Assembly (NCBI RefSeq): GCF_019904175.1
Contig: NZ_CP061913.1
Location: 3,720,001 to 3,784,000 of the forward strand
Direction: 5' to 3'
DNA length: 64,000 nt
Source of the DNA: Dactylosporangium vinaceum
GTDB lineage: Bacteria > Actinomycetota > Actinomycetes > Mycobacteriales > Micromonosporaceae
The notes below the pieces were generated by a model. It had not been told where the DNA came from. It saw nothing but the letters and a program-made list of their open reading frames with translations, and searched no databases. A program made the position numbers and the translations under genes. Positions 34,539-43,917 of this stretch are shown in pieces; position 1 is the stretch's first letter; every line of letters starts with the position of its first letter.

Positions 34539-37223
34539 TCAGCTGCGCAGCGTCCAGCGCTGGTTGGCGCCGCCGTTGCAGGACCAGAGCACGAGCTTCG
34601 TGCCGTTGGCCGTGGCGGCACCGTTGGCGTCCAGGCACAGCCCGGACTGGACGCCGGTGATGGTGCCGTCGGCGTTGACGTTCCACTGCTGGTTGGTCTG
34701 TCCGTTGCAGTCCCAGATCACGACGGCGGTGCCGTTCGTGGTGCCGCGGCCGGAGGCGTCGAGGCACTTGTTGCCGTACACCTGCAGCTGCCGGCCGGAC
34801 GTGGGGGTGAAGCGCTGGTTCGTGCCGCCGTGGCAGTCCCACAGCTGGGCGGCCGTGCCGTTGGCCGTCGAGGAACCGGCGATGTCGACGCAGCGGCCCG
34901 ACGCCGTGCCCACGATGGTGGAGCCGGTGCCGCTGCTGCCGCCACCCGTCCGCCGGACGATCCACGCCGACTCGGCCGAGCGGTTGCCCTGGGCGTCGAC
35001 GACGAAGAGCCGGTAGTCGCCGGCCGTCGCCGGCACGGCGATGGAGGTCGCGGTGCCGGAGGCGGAGGTCATCGTCGGGCCGGCGGCGAACGTTGTCGTA
35101 CCGGACGGGGCCAGCCACACCGTCCGGCTCGCGTCGCCGGTGCTGCGGATCGGCACCGAGGTCGCCCCGGAACCGGTGAACGTGCTGGCGGGCAGGGCGT
35201 AGTTCGCTGGCGTGACCCGGCCCGGCGCGACGATGTCCCGGTAGGCGTCCTCGAGCCCGGCGCTCACGGCGATGCCGTAGGCCGCCGCCGGCCACACGTA
35301 GTCGGAGGAGACGAGGATGTCCTGGACGGTGCTGTTCGGCAGGTTCTTGTTCGACACCTTGTTGATGGGGCCGTACGTCTGCGTGATGCTCAGGTCGTGC
35401 TTGCGCCCGAAGTCGTCGGAGTTGATGAGCCACGTGACGTTCTTGTCGACGCTCAGCACGTTGTCCCGGAAGGTGATGTACGCCGAGCCCTCGTCGGGGT
35501 GCAGCCCGTACTTGTGCCCGGCCGGCACGCCCTCGAGGTAGTTGTTGCTGATCGTCGTGCCGGGCTGGCTGCCCAGTGTGTAGATCGGGGCGGTGTCGCT
35601 GAGGCGCTGGACCGTGTCGATGATGTGGTTGTAGCTGATGGTGTTGTTGCGCGCCGTCGTGGTCGGCCGGTTGGGCGCGACCGAGCCGGAGGAGCCGTCG
35701 AAGTTCCACCAGCCCCAGCCCAGTGTGATACCGGACCACGGGGCCTTCTCGATCCGGTTGTGCTGGATCGACAGCGTGTCGGCGAAGTACGCCGAGATCG
35801 GGCTGTGCCCGTTGAACAGCACGGCGCTGTCGTAGAGGTAGTTGTTGCTGATGTCGATGTTCTTGCACAGGCCTTCGACCTGCGGGGAGTACTTCTCGTG
35901 GTTGCTCGACGTGCCGTCGCCGATGTACACGTGCTGGGGATGGCCGACCACCACCGCCGAGCCGGCGATGTCGTTGGTGGCGTTGCCGACCAGCTGGGTG
36001 TTCTGCACGTCGTTGGCCATGTTGATTCCGTCGGCGCCGGTGTGCTCGATCCGGTTGCGCTCCAGCCGGATCCCGTCGGCGTTGCTGATCTCGACGATGC
36101 CGGGCGCGACGTCGACGTTGCGGTAGTAGTAGTCGTGGAAGTTGCGCCTGGCGTAGGCGGTGTTGCCGAGGTTGCCCTGCTGCGCCTGCTTGAACGACGA
36201 GCCGGCCACGTTGAACAGGTTCCAGTCGGAGTGCGCCACGGTGAGCCCGGAGAAGGTGATGTTGCGGGTGTGGCCGCTCGTGGACGTGCCCGCGACCCGC
36301 AGGACGGTGGCGACGTTGTTCGGTGCGACCACCGACGCCGTCGTCATGTCCTCGGAGGAGGCCTTGTAGTAGTAGACGACCCGGCTCGTCTTGTCGAAGT
36401 AGAACTCGCCGGGGGAGTCCAGGAACTCGTAGGCGTTCATCACCTTGTGCGAGCCGCCGGCCTGGGCGTCGCCGTTGTACGCGCCCTGGGCGATGGCCCC
36501 GCCCGGCTGCTGGTACAGCGCCACCCGGCCGCCCCCGTCGGAGCTGGTGGTGACCTGGCGGACGCTCACGATGGCCGTGGTCCAGGTCGTGGCGGTCTCG
36601 ATCTCGATGTCGTCCTGGTTGCGGGCGACGGCGGGGAAGTCGCTGAGGCTGTACCGTGACCCGTCGCACTCCGAGCCGGATTCCCATGCCCACGGCGCCT
36701 GCCCGGCGGTGACGGTGTACGTCCCGTAGCACCCCGCCGAGTTGATTGTCTTGGCGGCCATGAACGCCCGTTTGCCGTTGACGTAGAGCGCCCGCAGCTT
36801 GTTGGCGCGGTCGAGCGGGGCCTTCCAGATGTTGCCGCTGTGCTGCGTCCACCCGGTGACCGGCACGCCGCCGCTGAGCACCGGCGTCTCGCCCGGGTAG
36901 GCGGCGTAGACGATCCGGTGGCCGTTGATGCCGGAGTCGCCCGGGCCGAACTCGACGGTGGCGCTGACCGGGTAGGTGCCGCCGCGCAGGTACACGGCGA
37001 TGTCGCCGCTCATGTTCGCGTTGGCCGTGCGCACGACGTCCCGGGCGCGCTGCACGGTGCGCAGGGGTGCCGTGATCGTGCCGGGGTTGGCGTCGTCGCC
37101 GTCCGGGGCGACGTAGTACGTGGCCTGGATGGCGGCTGCGGCCGGGGCCGGGTGGGCGAGTGCGGGCACCAGCGCGGCGGCGAGGAGCACCGCGAGGGTG
37201 GCCAGGGTGGGAGCGGGTCTCAC
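34539..37223 (-). CDS. Secreted parallel beta-helix enzyme with CBM13
   Basis: An 894-aa protein. A signal peptide (about 1-34, ending AAAA) is followed by a right-handed parallel beta-helix region (about 38-640) beginning ATYYVAPDGDDANPGTITAP and rich in N-x-I/F turns (NITFSGLTV, NIDISNNYLYD, NTISYNHIIDT). The layout resembles GH141-type or polysaccharide-lyase-like proteins; the exact activity is not clear. The last 130 residues are a CBM13 ricin-type beta-trefoil with three QxW repeats, very like that of the neighbouring GH59 protein. GTG 37223 has AAAGGA upstream. It lies 45 bases behind the GH59 gene, so the two form one operon. Confidence 0.8.
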   Translation of the reverse strand: MRPAPTLATLAVLLAAALVPALAHPAPAAAAIQATYYVAPDGDDANPGTITAPLRTVQRARDVVRTANANMSGDIAVYLRGGTYPVSATVEFGPGDSGINGHRIVYAAYPGETPVLSGGVPVTGWTQHSGNIWKAPLDRANKLRALYVNGKRAFMAAKTINSAGCYGTYTVTAGQAPWAWESGSECDGSRYSLSDFPAVARNQDDIEIETATTWTTAIVSVRQVTTSSDGGGRVALYQQPGGAIAQGAYNGDAQAGGSHKVMNAYEFLDSPGEFYFDKTSRVVYYYKASSEDMTTASVVAPNNVATVLRVAGTSTSGHTRNITFSGLTVAHSDWNLFNVAGSSFKQAQQGNLGNTAYARRNFHDYYYRNVDVAPGIVEISNADGIRLERNRIEHTGADGINMANDVQNTQLVGNATNDIAGSAVVVGHPQHVYIGDGTSSNHEKYSPQVEGLCKNIDISNNYLYDSAVLFNGHSPISAYFADTLSIQHNRIEKAPWSGITLGWGWWNFDGSSGSVAPNRPTTTARNNTISYNHIIDTVQRLSDTAPIYTLGSQPGTTISNNYLEGVPAGHKYGLHPDEGSAYITFRDNVLSVDKNVTWLINSDDFGRKHDLSITQTYGPINKVSNKNLPNSTVQDILVSSDYVWPAAAYGIAVSAGLEDAYRDIVAPGRVTPANYALPASTFTGSGATSVPIRSTGDASRTVWLAPSGTTTFAAGPTMTSASGTATSIAVPATAGDYRLFVVDAQGNRSAESAWIVRRTGGGSSGTGSTIVGTASGRCVDIAGSSTANGTAAQLWDCHGGTNQRFTPTSGRQLQVYGNKCLDASGRGTTNGTAVVIWDCNGQTNQQWNVNADGTITGVQSGLCLDANGAATANGTKLVLWSCNGGANQRWTLRS

Positions 37224-37268
37224 GCTCGGTTCCTTTCGGCGTGGGGTGTCAGGCGGGAAACGTGCTGG

Positions 37269-39650
37269 TCAGGTCCGGATCCACTGCTGGTTGGAGCCGC
37301 CGTTGCAGGTCCAGAGCTGCACGGCGGCACCGTTGGCGGTGCCGGCGCCGTTGACGTCGAGGCAGAGCCCGGACCCGACCCCGGTGATCGTGCCGTCGGC
37401 GTTGACGCGCCACTGCTGGCCGGTGCCGCCGTTGCAGGTCCAGATGCGGGCGCGGGTACCGTTGGCCGTGCCCGGCACGTCCAGGCACTTGTTGCCGTAC
37501 ACGGTCAGCTGGTTGCCCGACGTGAGCGTCCACTGCTGGTTGGCCCCGCCGTTGCAGTCCCAGATCTGCACGACGGCGCCGTCGGTCGTGCTGGCGCCGT
37601 TGACGTCGAGGCAGCGGTTGGAGCCGGCGCCGCGGATCTGGCCGGTCGGGCCGGTGGAGCCGCCGGCCGCAGTGACCGACAGGTTGTCGAACTGGGCGGT
37701 GACGCCCTGCCCGGTGCCGTAGCCGACCTGGCCGGCGACCCAGGTGGTGTCCGAGACGCTGCCGACGGTGGTGCCGTCGATCGACGCGCTGAGGGCGCCG
37801 CCGTTGAGCGTCAGCGCGAGCGTGTGCCAGCGGCCTGTGCCGAGCGCTGCCACGGTACCGCTGGCGAGGGTCCGCCAGTTGCCGCTGGTGTTGTTGCTGC
37901 GGATCGACCACGCGCCGGTGTCGGTGACCTGGAAGTAGTAGCCGTTGAGGTTCTGCGGGCCCTGGTGGTTGTAGGTGTTGCCGCGGGCGATGAGCTGGGC
38001 GTAGCCGGACTTCTCGAGCATGACGTCGGACGAGAAGGTGTAGTTGCGCCAGGACAGGTCGCCGAGCAGGGTGTACGGCTCGGCGTGGCCGGACGTCCAG
38101 TAGATCGGGGCCTGCTCTGACATCTGGCGCACGCACTGCCCGGTGCGGCCGCCGCCGCAGCCGGTGATCTCGAACGAGCCCTGCTGGTCCATGAGGTACT
38201 TCGCCTCGCGCCCGGTGGCGTAGCCGTCGAAGGTGTCGCTGTAGGGCAGCTGGAGGTTGCCCGGCGCCGGGCTGGTCGCCGTGCTCTTGCCCTGCCCGGT
38301 GGTGGTCGTGAAGCTGTACACGTAGCCGGGCTGGACGGTGAGCGAGAAACGGCCGCCGGACGGCGTGATGTCGGCGCCGCGCACGAAGTAATCGGCCGGG
38401 TTGGACGACCTGACATTTGTCGACCACACGTGCACGGTGCCGGTCGACAGGCCCCCGGTGACGGTGAGGTTCAGCGTCTGGGCGGCGGACGCGTCCATCG
38501 TCTCCACCACGGTGCTGTAGTCGGCGCCGCCGGGGGAGCGCAGCGACACGTAGCTGCCGTTGGCGCGGTTGCCGCCGATGTAGCCGCTCGAGCTGTCGAG
38601 GTAGCGCCAGCCGGGCGCGGTGAACTGGGTCGTCTGCGCCATCACCCAGGCGTTGCGGCCGATCGAGTAGGAGCCGGACCAGGGCTGCTGGGCGACCGCG
38701 ACGCCGGTGGTGGCCCACGGGATGTTGGGTGTGATGGCGGCGATGACGGGCCAGTTGATGTACGCGGTCATCTTGCCGTCGATGTAGCCGCGGTTGATGC
38801 CGCGGGCGAGGGCGGCGGCGCCGGCGTTGTAGTCGTCGGAGCCGTTCTCGCTGGCCCAGAGTGCCTTGCCGGTGGCCACGGCGTTGCCGGAGCTGGGGCA
38901 GCTGCTCTGCGCGCTGCGGTAGCCGCAGACGTAGTGGCTGCCGAAGACCGACACCGCGCTGGCGAACGCCGGGTCGCGCAGCGACTCGTCGGCGGCGGCC
39001 CAGCCGAAGTCGTCGGAGGCCACGAGCTTCACGTTCTGGTAGCCGCGGGCGTTGAGGGCGGAGCGCAGGTTCTTGTACCAGCCGGCGTTGTAGCCCTTCT
39101 CGTTCCACCCGCCGAGGTAGTTGATCGTCAGCCCGTGTGTGCCCGCGCAGTCCAGCCAGGCCAGCAGGTAGTCGATCGAGTCGTTGGACCAGAAGTTGCC
39201 GTTGCCGATCCAGCCGGGGGCGCCCCAGGCCAGCCCCACCAGGTTGATGCCCGGGTTGCGCGACCTGGCCTGCTCCATCAGCCACCACTCGTAGCCGCGG
39301 TTGCAGTTGATGCTGCCCCGCGTGTGCTCGTGGCTCGGCTCCGCGCCGGAGGTCGAGTTGGTGTCCCCGCCGATCTCCACCTTCAGCAGCTGCATCGCCG
39401 CGCCGGAGCCCGGCTTGAACAGGTAGTCCAGGATGTCGCTGCGCTGCGGCTCCGGGTAGTCGATCAGCAGCCGCGAGTTGCCGCCGCCGCCGCTGACCGC
39501 ACCTACACCGTCGAGCACCCGCCCGCCCGACGAGCCGTCGATCGTGATCGCCGTCGCCGCCTGCGCCGGGGAGGCGACCGCGACGAGTGCGCTCGCGGCC
39601 ACCACCGCCAGCCCTATCGTGATGCGCAAACGGTTCGCTGTTCTCGGCAT
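37269..39650 (-). CDS. GH59 galactocerebrosidase-like beta-galactosidase with CBM13
   Basis: A 793-aa secreted protein with signal peptide 1-31. The GH59 catalytic domain begins ITIDGSSGGRVLDGVGAVSG and contains VEIGGDTNSTSGAEPSHEHT. Acid/base Glu184 lies in GGWNEKGYN, and the nucleophile Glu268 in LWASENGS, matching the GALC pattern. A beta-sandwich and a lectin-like domain (about 455-660, SDTFDGYATGREAKYL) follow, then a CBM13 trefoil. ATG 39650 follows AGGAGGG. It probably releases beta-linked galactose from glycans or glycolipids outside the cell. An operator-like palindrome lies just upstream at 39683-39702. Confidence 0.9.
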   Translation of the reverse strand: MPRTANRLRITIGLAVVAASALVAVASPAQAATAITIDGSSGGRVLDGVGAVSGGGGNSRLLIDYPEPQRSDILDYLFKPGSGAAMQLLKVEIGGDTNSTSGAEPSHEHTRGSINCNRGYEWWLMEQARSRNPGINLVGLAWGAPGWIGNGNFWSNDSIDYLLAWLDCAGTHGLTINYLGGWNEKGYNAGWYKNLRSALNARGYQNVKLVASDDFGWAAADESLRDPAFASAVSVFGSHYVCGYRSAQSSCPSSGNAVATGKALWASENGSDDYNAGAAALARGINRGYIDGKMTAYINWPVIAAITPNIPWATTGVAVAQQPWSGSYSIGRNAWVMAQTTQFTAPGWRYLDSSSGYIGGNRANGSYVSLRSPGGADYSTVVETMDASAAQTLNLTVTGGLSTGTVHVWSTNVRSSNPADYFVRGADITPSGGRFSLTVQPGYVYSFTTTTGQGKSTATSPAPGNLQLPYSDTFDGYATGREAKYLMDQQGSFEITGCGGGRTGQCVRQMSEQAPIYWTSGHAEPYTLLGDLSWRNYTFSSDVMLEKSGYAQLIARGNTYNHQGPQNLNGYYFQVTDTGAWSIRSNNTSGNWRTLASGTVAALGTGRWHTLALTLNGGALSASIDGTTVGSVSDTTWVAGQVGYGTGQGVTAQFDNLSVTAAGGSTGPTGQIRGAGSNRCLDVNGASTTDGAVVQIWDCNGGANQQWTLTSGNQLTVYGNKCLDVPGTANGTRARIWTCNGGTGQQWRVNADGTITGVGSGLCLDVNGAGTANGAAVQLWTCNGGSNQQWIRT

Positions 39651-39682
39651 GAGCCGTCCCTCCTGAGTCGTCAAGTGCTCAG

Positions 39683-39702
39683 GACATGAGACGTCTGATG
39701 TC
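39683..39702. promoter_or_regulatory. Operator-like palindrome upstream of GH59 operon
   Basis: GACATGAGACGTCTGATGTC is self-complementary at 18 of 20 positions, centred on GACGTC and located 33 bases before the GH59 start. Its form fits a GntR-type or similar repressor site for sugar-induced control. No regulator gene is adjacent. Confidence 0.5.
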
Positions 39703-40053
39703 TGTCCACGGTCAAGTGGTGATCTTCAATGAGTGTGTAAGTTACTGAGGCTGTTTACATGGACTGGTTCGCCTGGTCGGCGGCAGACATCATACGACTT
39801 GAGTTCTGGAGGGCTTGCCGCCGACCAGCAGCGGAGCCGCGGTGCCGCGCCCGAGTTCGCCTCATGAGCTGCTGTGAGGTGCCAAGGGCGATGCGCGCGA
39901 AGATGATCCTGGTGTGTGCGGAAGATCAGTGCCTGACTTGGGAGCCCACCCATTGAACTGCCGCAACGCCGCGCCGCAGAGACTCGTCACTGATTGCGGG
40001 CGGCCGACTGGCGAGATCGGCCGCCCGGCCGGGGCCGATGAGCGCTCACCCGA
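39703..40053. other. Intergenic stretch
   Basis: No gene supported between the divergent start of the GH59 operon and the 3' end of the DUF998 gene. The promoter of the GH59 operon should lie at the left end. Confidence 0.4.
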
Positions 40054-40707
40054 TCAGGGCTCCCGGACTTCGGGATGTTGTGAGCCGCGCGAAGACCTCG
40101 CGCGGAGCAGGTGGGCCGCGAGGGCGACCAGCCAGGCGAGGCCGAGGTATAGCGACAGGCTCTCCAGCAGGCCGGCTGGGGCGTCGCTCCAGGTGCCGGC
40201 GAAGCTGAGTCCGAGCATGACGCTGGCGCCTAGGAACAGGGCAACGATAAGTGTGCCCGCCGCAACGCCGTAGGGTCGAGCGAATCGTCGGGCGTAGATG
40301 AATGCGGTCATGGCAAGACTGAGGAACACCAGCAGGCCGGCGATCTGGTGCAGCACCCCGTGCCATGACGTCTGGGAGGTCGCGCCGGGTGGATAGTGCG
40401 GACCGGGATCGGTCACGAAGACGCCGGCGGCGATGAGCGCGACGCCCGTCAGCATGACCCAGCGCGGACCCCAGACGGAGGCCGGTCCACTGTGGACCAT
40501 TTGGCGCAGGCCGGTGGCGAACGCGATGAGCAGCAGCCCGATGGTGAGGAAGTTCGCGATCTGGACCCAGCCGCGCGAGGTCAATGCCAGTTCGCTGATC
40601 AGCTCGCGAGCGGGGTGGTAGTGCGGCCGGGTGAGCCCTTCGGTCAGCGTCACCACTGTAAACAGGGCGGGCCCGGCGATACCGGCATACAGGCGGGCGC
40701 TTGACAT
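40054..40707 (-). CDS. DUF998 family membrane protein
   Basis: A 217-aa membrane protein with six helices. The HYHPARELISELALTSRGWV motif after TM1, DPGPHYPPG and the HQIAGLLVF helix are characteristic of DUF998 proteins. ATG 40707 has GGAG seven bases upstream. It is divergent from a MarR regulator, and a 19-bp palindrome between them suggests direct repression. Such pairs often respond to small toxic or phenolic compounds, but no substrate is known for this family. Confidence 0.85.
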   Translation of the reverse strand: MSSARLYAGIAGPALFTVVTLTEGLTRPHYHPARELISELALTSRGWVQIANFLTIGLLLIAFATGLRQMVHSGPASVWGPRWVMLTGVALIAAGVFVTDPGPHYPPGATSQTSWHGVLHQIAGLLVFLSLAMTAFIYARRFARPYGVAAGTLIVALFLGASVMLGLSFAGTWSDAPAGLLESLSLYLGLAWLVALAAHLLRARSSRGSQHPEVREP

Positions 40708-40722
40708 ATCTGCTCCATTCAG

Positions 40723-40741
40723 TATCTGCATCATGCAGATA
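40723..40741. promoter_or_regulatory. MarR-type operator palindrome
   Basis: TATCTGCATCATGCAGATA is a perfect 19-bp inverted repeat (centre C) between the divergent DUF998 and MarR genes, 16 bases from the DUF998 start. A further TTGCAGAT half-site follows at about 40749. It is likely the regulator's own operator. Confidence 0.75.
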
Positions 40742-40778
40742 AATGACGTTGCAGATTATGCGCCGGTATAGTCGGGTC

Positions 40779-41252
40779 ATGTCAAGGTCACGCCAGGCGC
40801 TGATCGCCGAACTCCAGGCGACACTGACGCAGGCGGTGACCGACGCGATCCTGGTCCAGCAGGCAGTGGCGGATCGCCTCGGCATGGGCCTGGCCGATTT
40901 CAAGTGCCTGACCGCGCTGCTGGAGCAGGGCTCCGCCACAGCCGGGGACTTGGCCCAGCGGACCGGGCTGACCAGCGGTGCAGTGACACGAATGATCGAC
41001 CGACTGGAACGGGCCGGCTGGGTCCGGCGAATCCACGACACGGTGGACCGGCGACGGGTCATCGTCGAGCCGGTTCACGCTCGTCTCGGCGAGGTGGAAC
41101 CCTTGTTCGAGGGGATGGCCGCCGGCTGGAACGCTGCACTCGCCGACTATGACGACACCCAGTTGCGTGTGCTGCTCGACCTCTTCGGTCGCATGCGAAC
41201 CCTCGCCCGGGAGCAGGCCGCGATCATCCGTGCCGATCCCAGCAGCACGTAG
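40779..41252 (+). CDS. MarR family transcriptional regulator
   Basis: A 157-aa winged-helix regulator. Helix 2 onward reads MGLADFKCLTALLEQGSATA; the recognition helix is in GLTSGAVTRMIDRLERAGWV and the wing in DTVDRRRVIVEP. ATG 40779 fits the family start. It probably represses itself and the divergent DUF998 gene through the palindrome at 40723-40741, released by a small ligand. Confidence 0.9.
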   Translation: MSRSRQALIAELQATLTQAVTDAILVQQAVADRLGMGLADFKCLTALLEQGSATAGDLAQRTGLTSGAVTRMIDRLERAGWVRRIHDTVDRRRVIVEPVHARLGEVEPLFEGMAAGWNAALADYDDTQLRVLLDLFGRMRTLAREQAAIIRADPSST

Positions 41253-41413
41253 GGTCTCAAGCACTCTGCAATGCCACCTACCGCAGGCGGCCGCCCGGGT
41301 CGGGCACATCGCGGTTCCACCCCGCGTTCTTGGCATCCGCTCATACCGCGACTCGCGCGGCCGGACGTCCAGCGGGCTCATGGGCTGGTGACGCGCACGT
41401 AGAGTCCGGCAGC

Positions 41414-42559
41414 GTGACCGACGATGAGATCTTCGAGGCGATCCGCCAGCGAATGGAGCTGGGACGGCCGACGGATCTGGATGATGCACTGCCGCCACGG
41501 GTGCCGTTGTCCGAGGCGGACGTTCGGCGTGCTGAGGCGGCGATCGGTTATCCGCTGCCGCCGTTGGCGCGGCGCATCTATCTGGAACTCGCCAACGGCG
41601 GCGTCGGCCCGTCCAGCGGGATCGAAGCCGTTACCGGCGGTGACTTCACGCTCGGTGAGTCGACAGACGAGCCTCCAGGCGCGTGGGATGACCCGGACGA
41701 GCCGCCCGCCCTACCACGCGGGGTCGTGTTCTTCTGCGACTTCGGCTGCGTCATGTGGGCCCTGCTGGACTGCCGGCACCCGCTGGGTCAGATGTGGTGG
41801 TTGGACCAGGGCGAACGGTACAAACTCCACCTGACGCTGCCCGAATGGTTCGCCGCGTGGCTGGCCGGGCAGCCGCGCACCGCTGTTGGTGCGTGTCGGC
41901 AAGCAGCGTGCGGCCTTCGGCTATCGGGGCTGTCGCCTCCAGGTGAATGTGGACGGCACCTGCGAGAACGTCGGGGCACTGACAAGCGCGGCGAGCCCCA
42001 CCGTCCGCGGTACGATCGCGGCCCGTGGGACAAAAGTCGGAAGGCCGGCCAGGACGATCTCCACCAGCGCCGTTGCGTCGGTCTCGTCCTCGGTGTCCCA
42101 CAGATCAGACCAATCCTGCGCGTCCAGCATCGACACGTAGCACCAGTCGTCGTCGATCAGCCCGACGATGACCACCTCGACCACGTCGTCGTCCCGGCTC
42201 ACCTCGTCCGGGGTGTACGTGAACGTCGGACCGTTGTCGGCGGCGGTAGCGCCGTAGACGGCCGGCAAGTCCTCCACCGGCACCACACGGTCGTTCGCGT
42301 CCCGCTCGACGGGCTGCAGTCTGATCATCTCTGCTCGCAACGGACGTGCCTGAGCCGGCCAACCAGGCGGATGATGGTCCGCGCCTCCACGCTGCTCATG
42401 ATCCATCATCCGCTATGCCGCTGCGTGTGCGCGGCAGGCGACCGGATGCCGTCACCGGCGGTGGCCAATCCGGGGAACTCTGCGGCATCCGGTCGGCCGG
42501 TGAGCCGTCCAGTCGCGACCTCACGCAATATCAGCTCTCGCGAGCGCACGCCCCGGTAG
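41414..42559 (+). CDS. SMI1/KNR4 family protein with unusual read-through tail
   Basis: Residues 1-155 form a normal SMI1/KNR4 domain: PPRVPLSEADVRRAEAAIGY, LARRIYLELANGGVGPSSGI, CDFGCVMWALLDC and LPEWFAAWLAG. This is the immunity/Syd-like fold of polymorphic toxin systems. The frame has no stop after the domain; from about 41880 it runs through the antisense of the next gene to 42559 with Arg-rich, non-protein-like sequence. This suggests that the gene's own 3' end was lost at a junction near 41880-41920. GTG 41414 starts the domain. Confidence 0.6.
   Translation: MTDDEIFEAIRQRMELGRPTDLDDALPPRVPLSEADVRRAEAAIGYPLPPLARRIYLELANGGVGPSSGIEAVTGGDFTLGESTDEPPGAWDDPDEPPALPRGVVFFCDFGCVMWALLDCRHPLGQMWWLDQGERYKLHLTLPEWFAAWLAGQPRTAVGACRQAACGLRLSGLSPPGECGRHLRERRGTDKRGEPHRPRYDRGPWDKSRKAGQDDLHQRRCVGLVLGVPQIRPILRVQHRHVAPVVVDQPDDDHLDHVVVPAHLVRGVRERRTVVGGGSAVDGRQVLHRHHTVVRVPLDGLQSDHLCSQRTCLSRPTRRMMVRASTLLMIHHPLCRCVCAAGDRMPSPAVANPGNSAASGRPVSRPVATSRNISSRERTPR
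41921..42328 (-). CDS. Hypothetical acidic protein, 135 aa
   Basis: A soluble, strongly acidic protein (TPDEVSRDDDVVEVVIVGLI, DDDWCYVSMLDAQDWSDLWD, TEDETDATALVEIVLAGLP) with no recognised family. ATG 42328 is preferred over upstream 42409 because of GAGCAGAG just before it. It may be an immunity-like orphan protein, in line with its neighbours. It overlaps the read-through tail of the SMI1/KNR4 frame. Confidence 0.6.
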   Translation of the reverse strand: MIRLQPVERDANDRVVPVEDLPAVYGATAADNGPTFTYTPDEVSRDDDVVEVVIVGLIDDDWCYVSMLDAQDWSDLWDTEDETDATALVEIVLAGLPTFVPRAAIVPRTVGLAALVSAPTFSQVPSTFTWRRQPR

Positions 42560-42787
42560 CCTCAGGCAGGTGTCGAGACCCGCCCAGCCGGTCATGACCA
42601 TCGAGTAGGCATACGAACCGGCCTGCCGCTTCGTATGGCAGTACTACCAGTGGGATGTCGCTTCGGAGAGCTGGTGGCTGAAGCAGCGACGACCGAGCAC
42701 TCGACCCTTGTTCGCTTCCGCGACGCCGCATGAACGTCTGGCCGGCACGCCCGCAGCCGGTCCACGGCCGTGCTGCTGACTCGACGA
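42410..42787. other. Gene-free stretch
   Basis: I see no supported gene, repeat or RNA here. Confidence 0.4.
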
Positions 42788-43237
42788 CTACGGGGACGTG
42801 AGCTGTACCTCAAGCACCGTGTACTTGTCCCAGCAGTACAGGTAGCCGTTGTCGGTCGAGTACATCGACAGCTTTTGTCCATTGTAGTCAGACACGAGGT
42901 GCTCGCCCTCCTGATGGAAGACTGTTGCCCCGGACCATGCATAGAAGCCGACGTACGACTGGTCGCTGATTGACATGTATTTGGATTCGCCTGGAACCCT
43001 GAAGTATGTCTTCCCGTCATAGATGTACTGCTCGAGCAGCAACGGGGAGTCTGCGAGCACGGCCCAGCCGGACGAGTTCCGGCCGAGCCAGCCCAGCGCC
43101 AGGCCGTTGTGTGACAGCTTGATGCCGAACGTAGCGCTGGCGGCCTGCGACGCCGGCTCGGAAGCGCGGGAGCCGGAGGCGTCGACTTCTGCTACGGCTT
43201 GAAAGGCGCCGGCGGGACGGGCTGCTTCGGGATCCAT
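42788..43237 (-). CDS. Hypothetical protein, 149 aa
   Basis: A protein with an Ala/Ser-rich first 35 residues and then a beta-rich domain (FGIKLSHNGLALGWLGRNSS, YFRVPGESKYMSISDQSYVG, HLVSDYNGQKLSMYSTDNGY) rich in Tyr and Ser, reminiscent of small beta-trefoil or crystallin-like lectins; this is only a structural guess. ATG 43237 has AGGAGAGG at ideal spacing. The lower GC content of the second half compared with the neighbours suggests separate origin. Confidence 0.65.
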   Translation of the reverse strand: MDPEAARPAGAFQAVAEVDASGSRASEPASQAASATFGIKLSHNGLALGWLGRNSSGWAVLADSPLLLEQYIYDGKTYFRVPGESKYMSISDQSYVGFYAWSGATVFHQEGEHLVSDYNGQKLSMYSTDNGYLYCWDKYTVLEVQLTSP

Positions 43238-43917
43238 GGACCTCTCCTTGTCCTAGAACGGCCTCCGGGACGTGCGCACAAGAGTCGTTGCGGCAGTGCA
43301 CCAGATCCCGGGTAACGGCCGGCCGTGTCGGTACGTCCACGGTATAACCGCGTTCCGCGGGTGAGTGTCGTATGGACAAAGCCGCACCTGACCGGCCCCC
43401 GGACGCCCGGCCCGATGGCGACATCCAGCTCCGCTCGGACAGCGGCTCGTCGCGACGAGCCACGCCGACTTGCTCGCTCACGTTCACGCACATGCCGCCG
43501 TCCACGCTCGCTGAGTCCCATCAACCCGGCAGTTGCCGGCTGCTGGTGTTCGCCGCCGCGCCGGTTCCCTGCTTCGCACCGGCAGGCGACGGGCTCATCG
43601 ACGGTGGCAAACGTCAGCGTCGATGTGGTGTCGACGACGCGGCCGGGCTGCGCCTGCCGGCTACCGTTCGATCACGGCTCGCCGAGATCCGAAGAGAGCC
43701 AATGGATGGTGACAGCACCACGGGCGATGCCTGCCGATCCCGGGCCGCTGCGGCCGCACCTGCAGCAGCGTCCACTCATGCCGATTTTCGGCGTCGCAGC
43801 TGCAGGTCGGGTGCGTGCTGCCTTCTTGGCCGCCTGGGCTCGCGGTCTACATCTCGGCTCCGCCTTGCCCACGCAATCACGTGGACGTTCAAGCCCACCC
43901 CGGGCCCACTCCGGCGG
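43238..43917. other. Gene-poor stretch
   Basis: The long open frame that continues into the next gene has no protein-like sequence before 43918. A weak repeat copy (CTCATGCCGATTTTCGG) lies near 43775. Confidence 0.4.
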
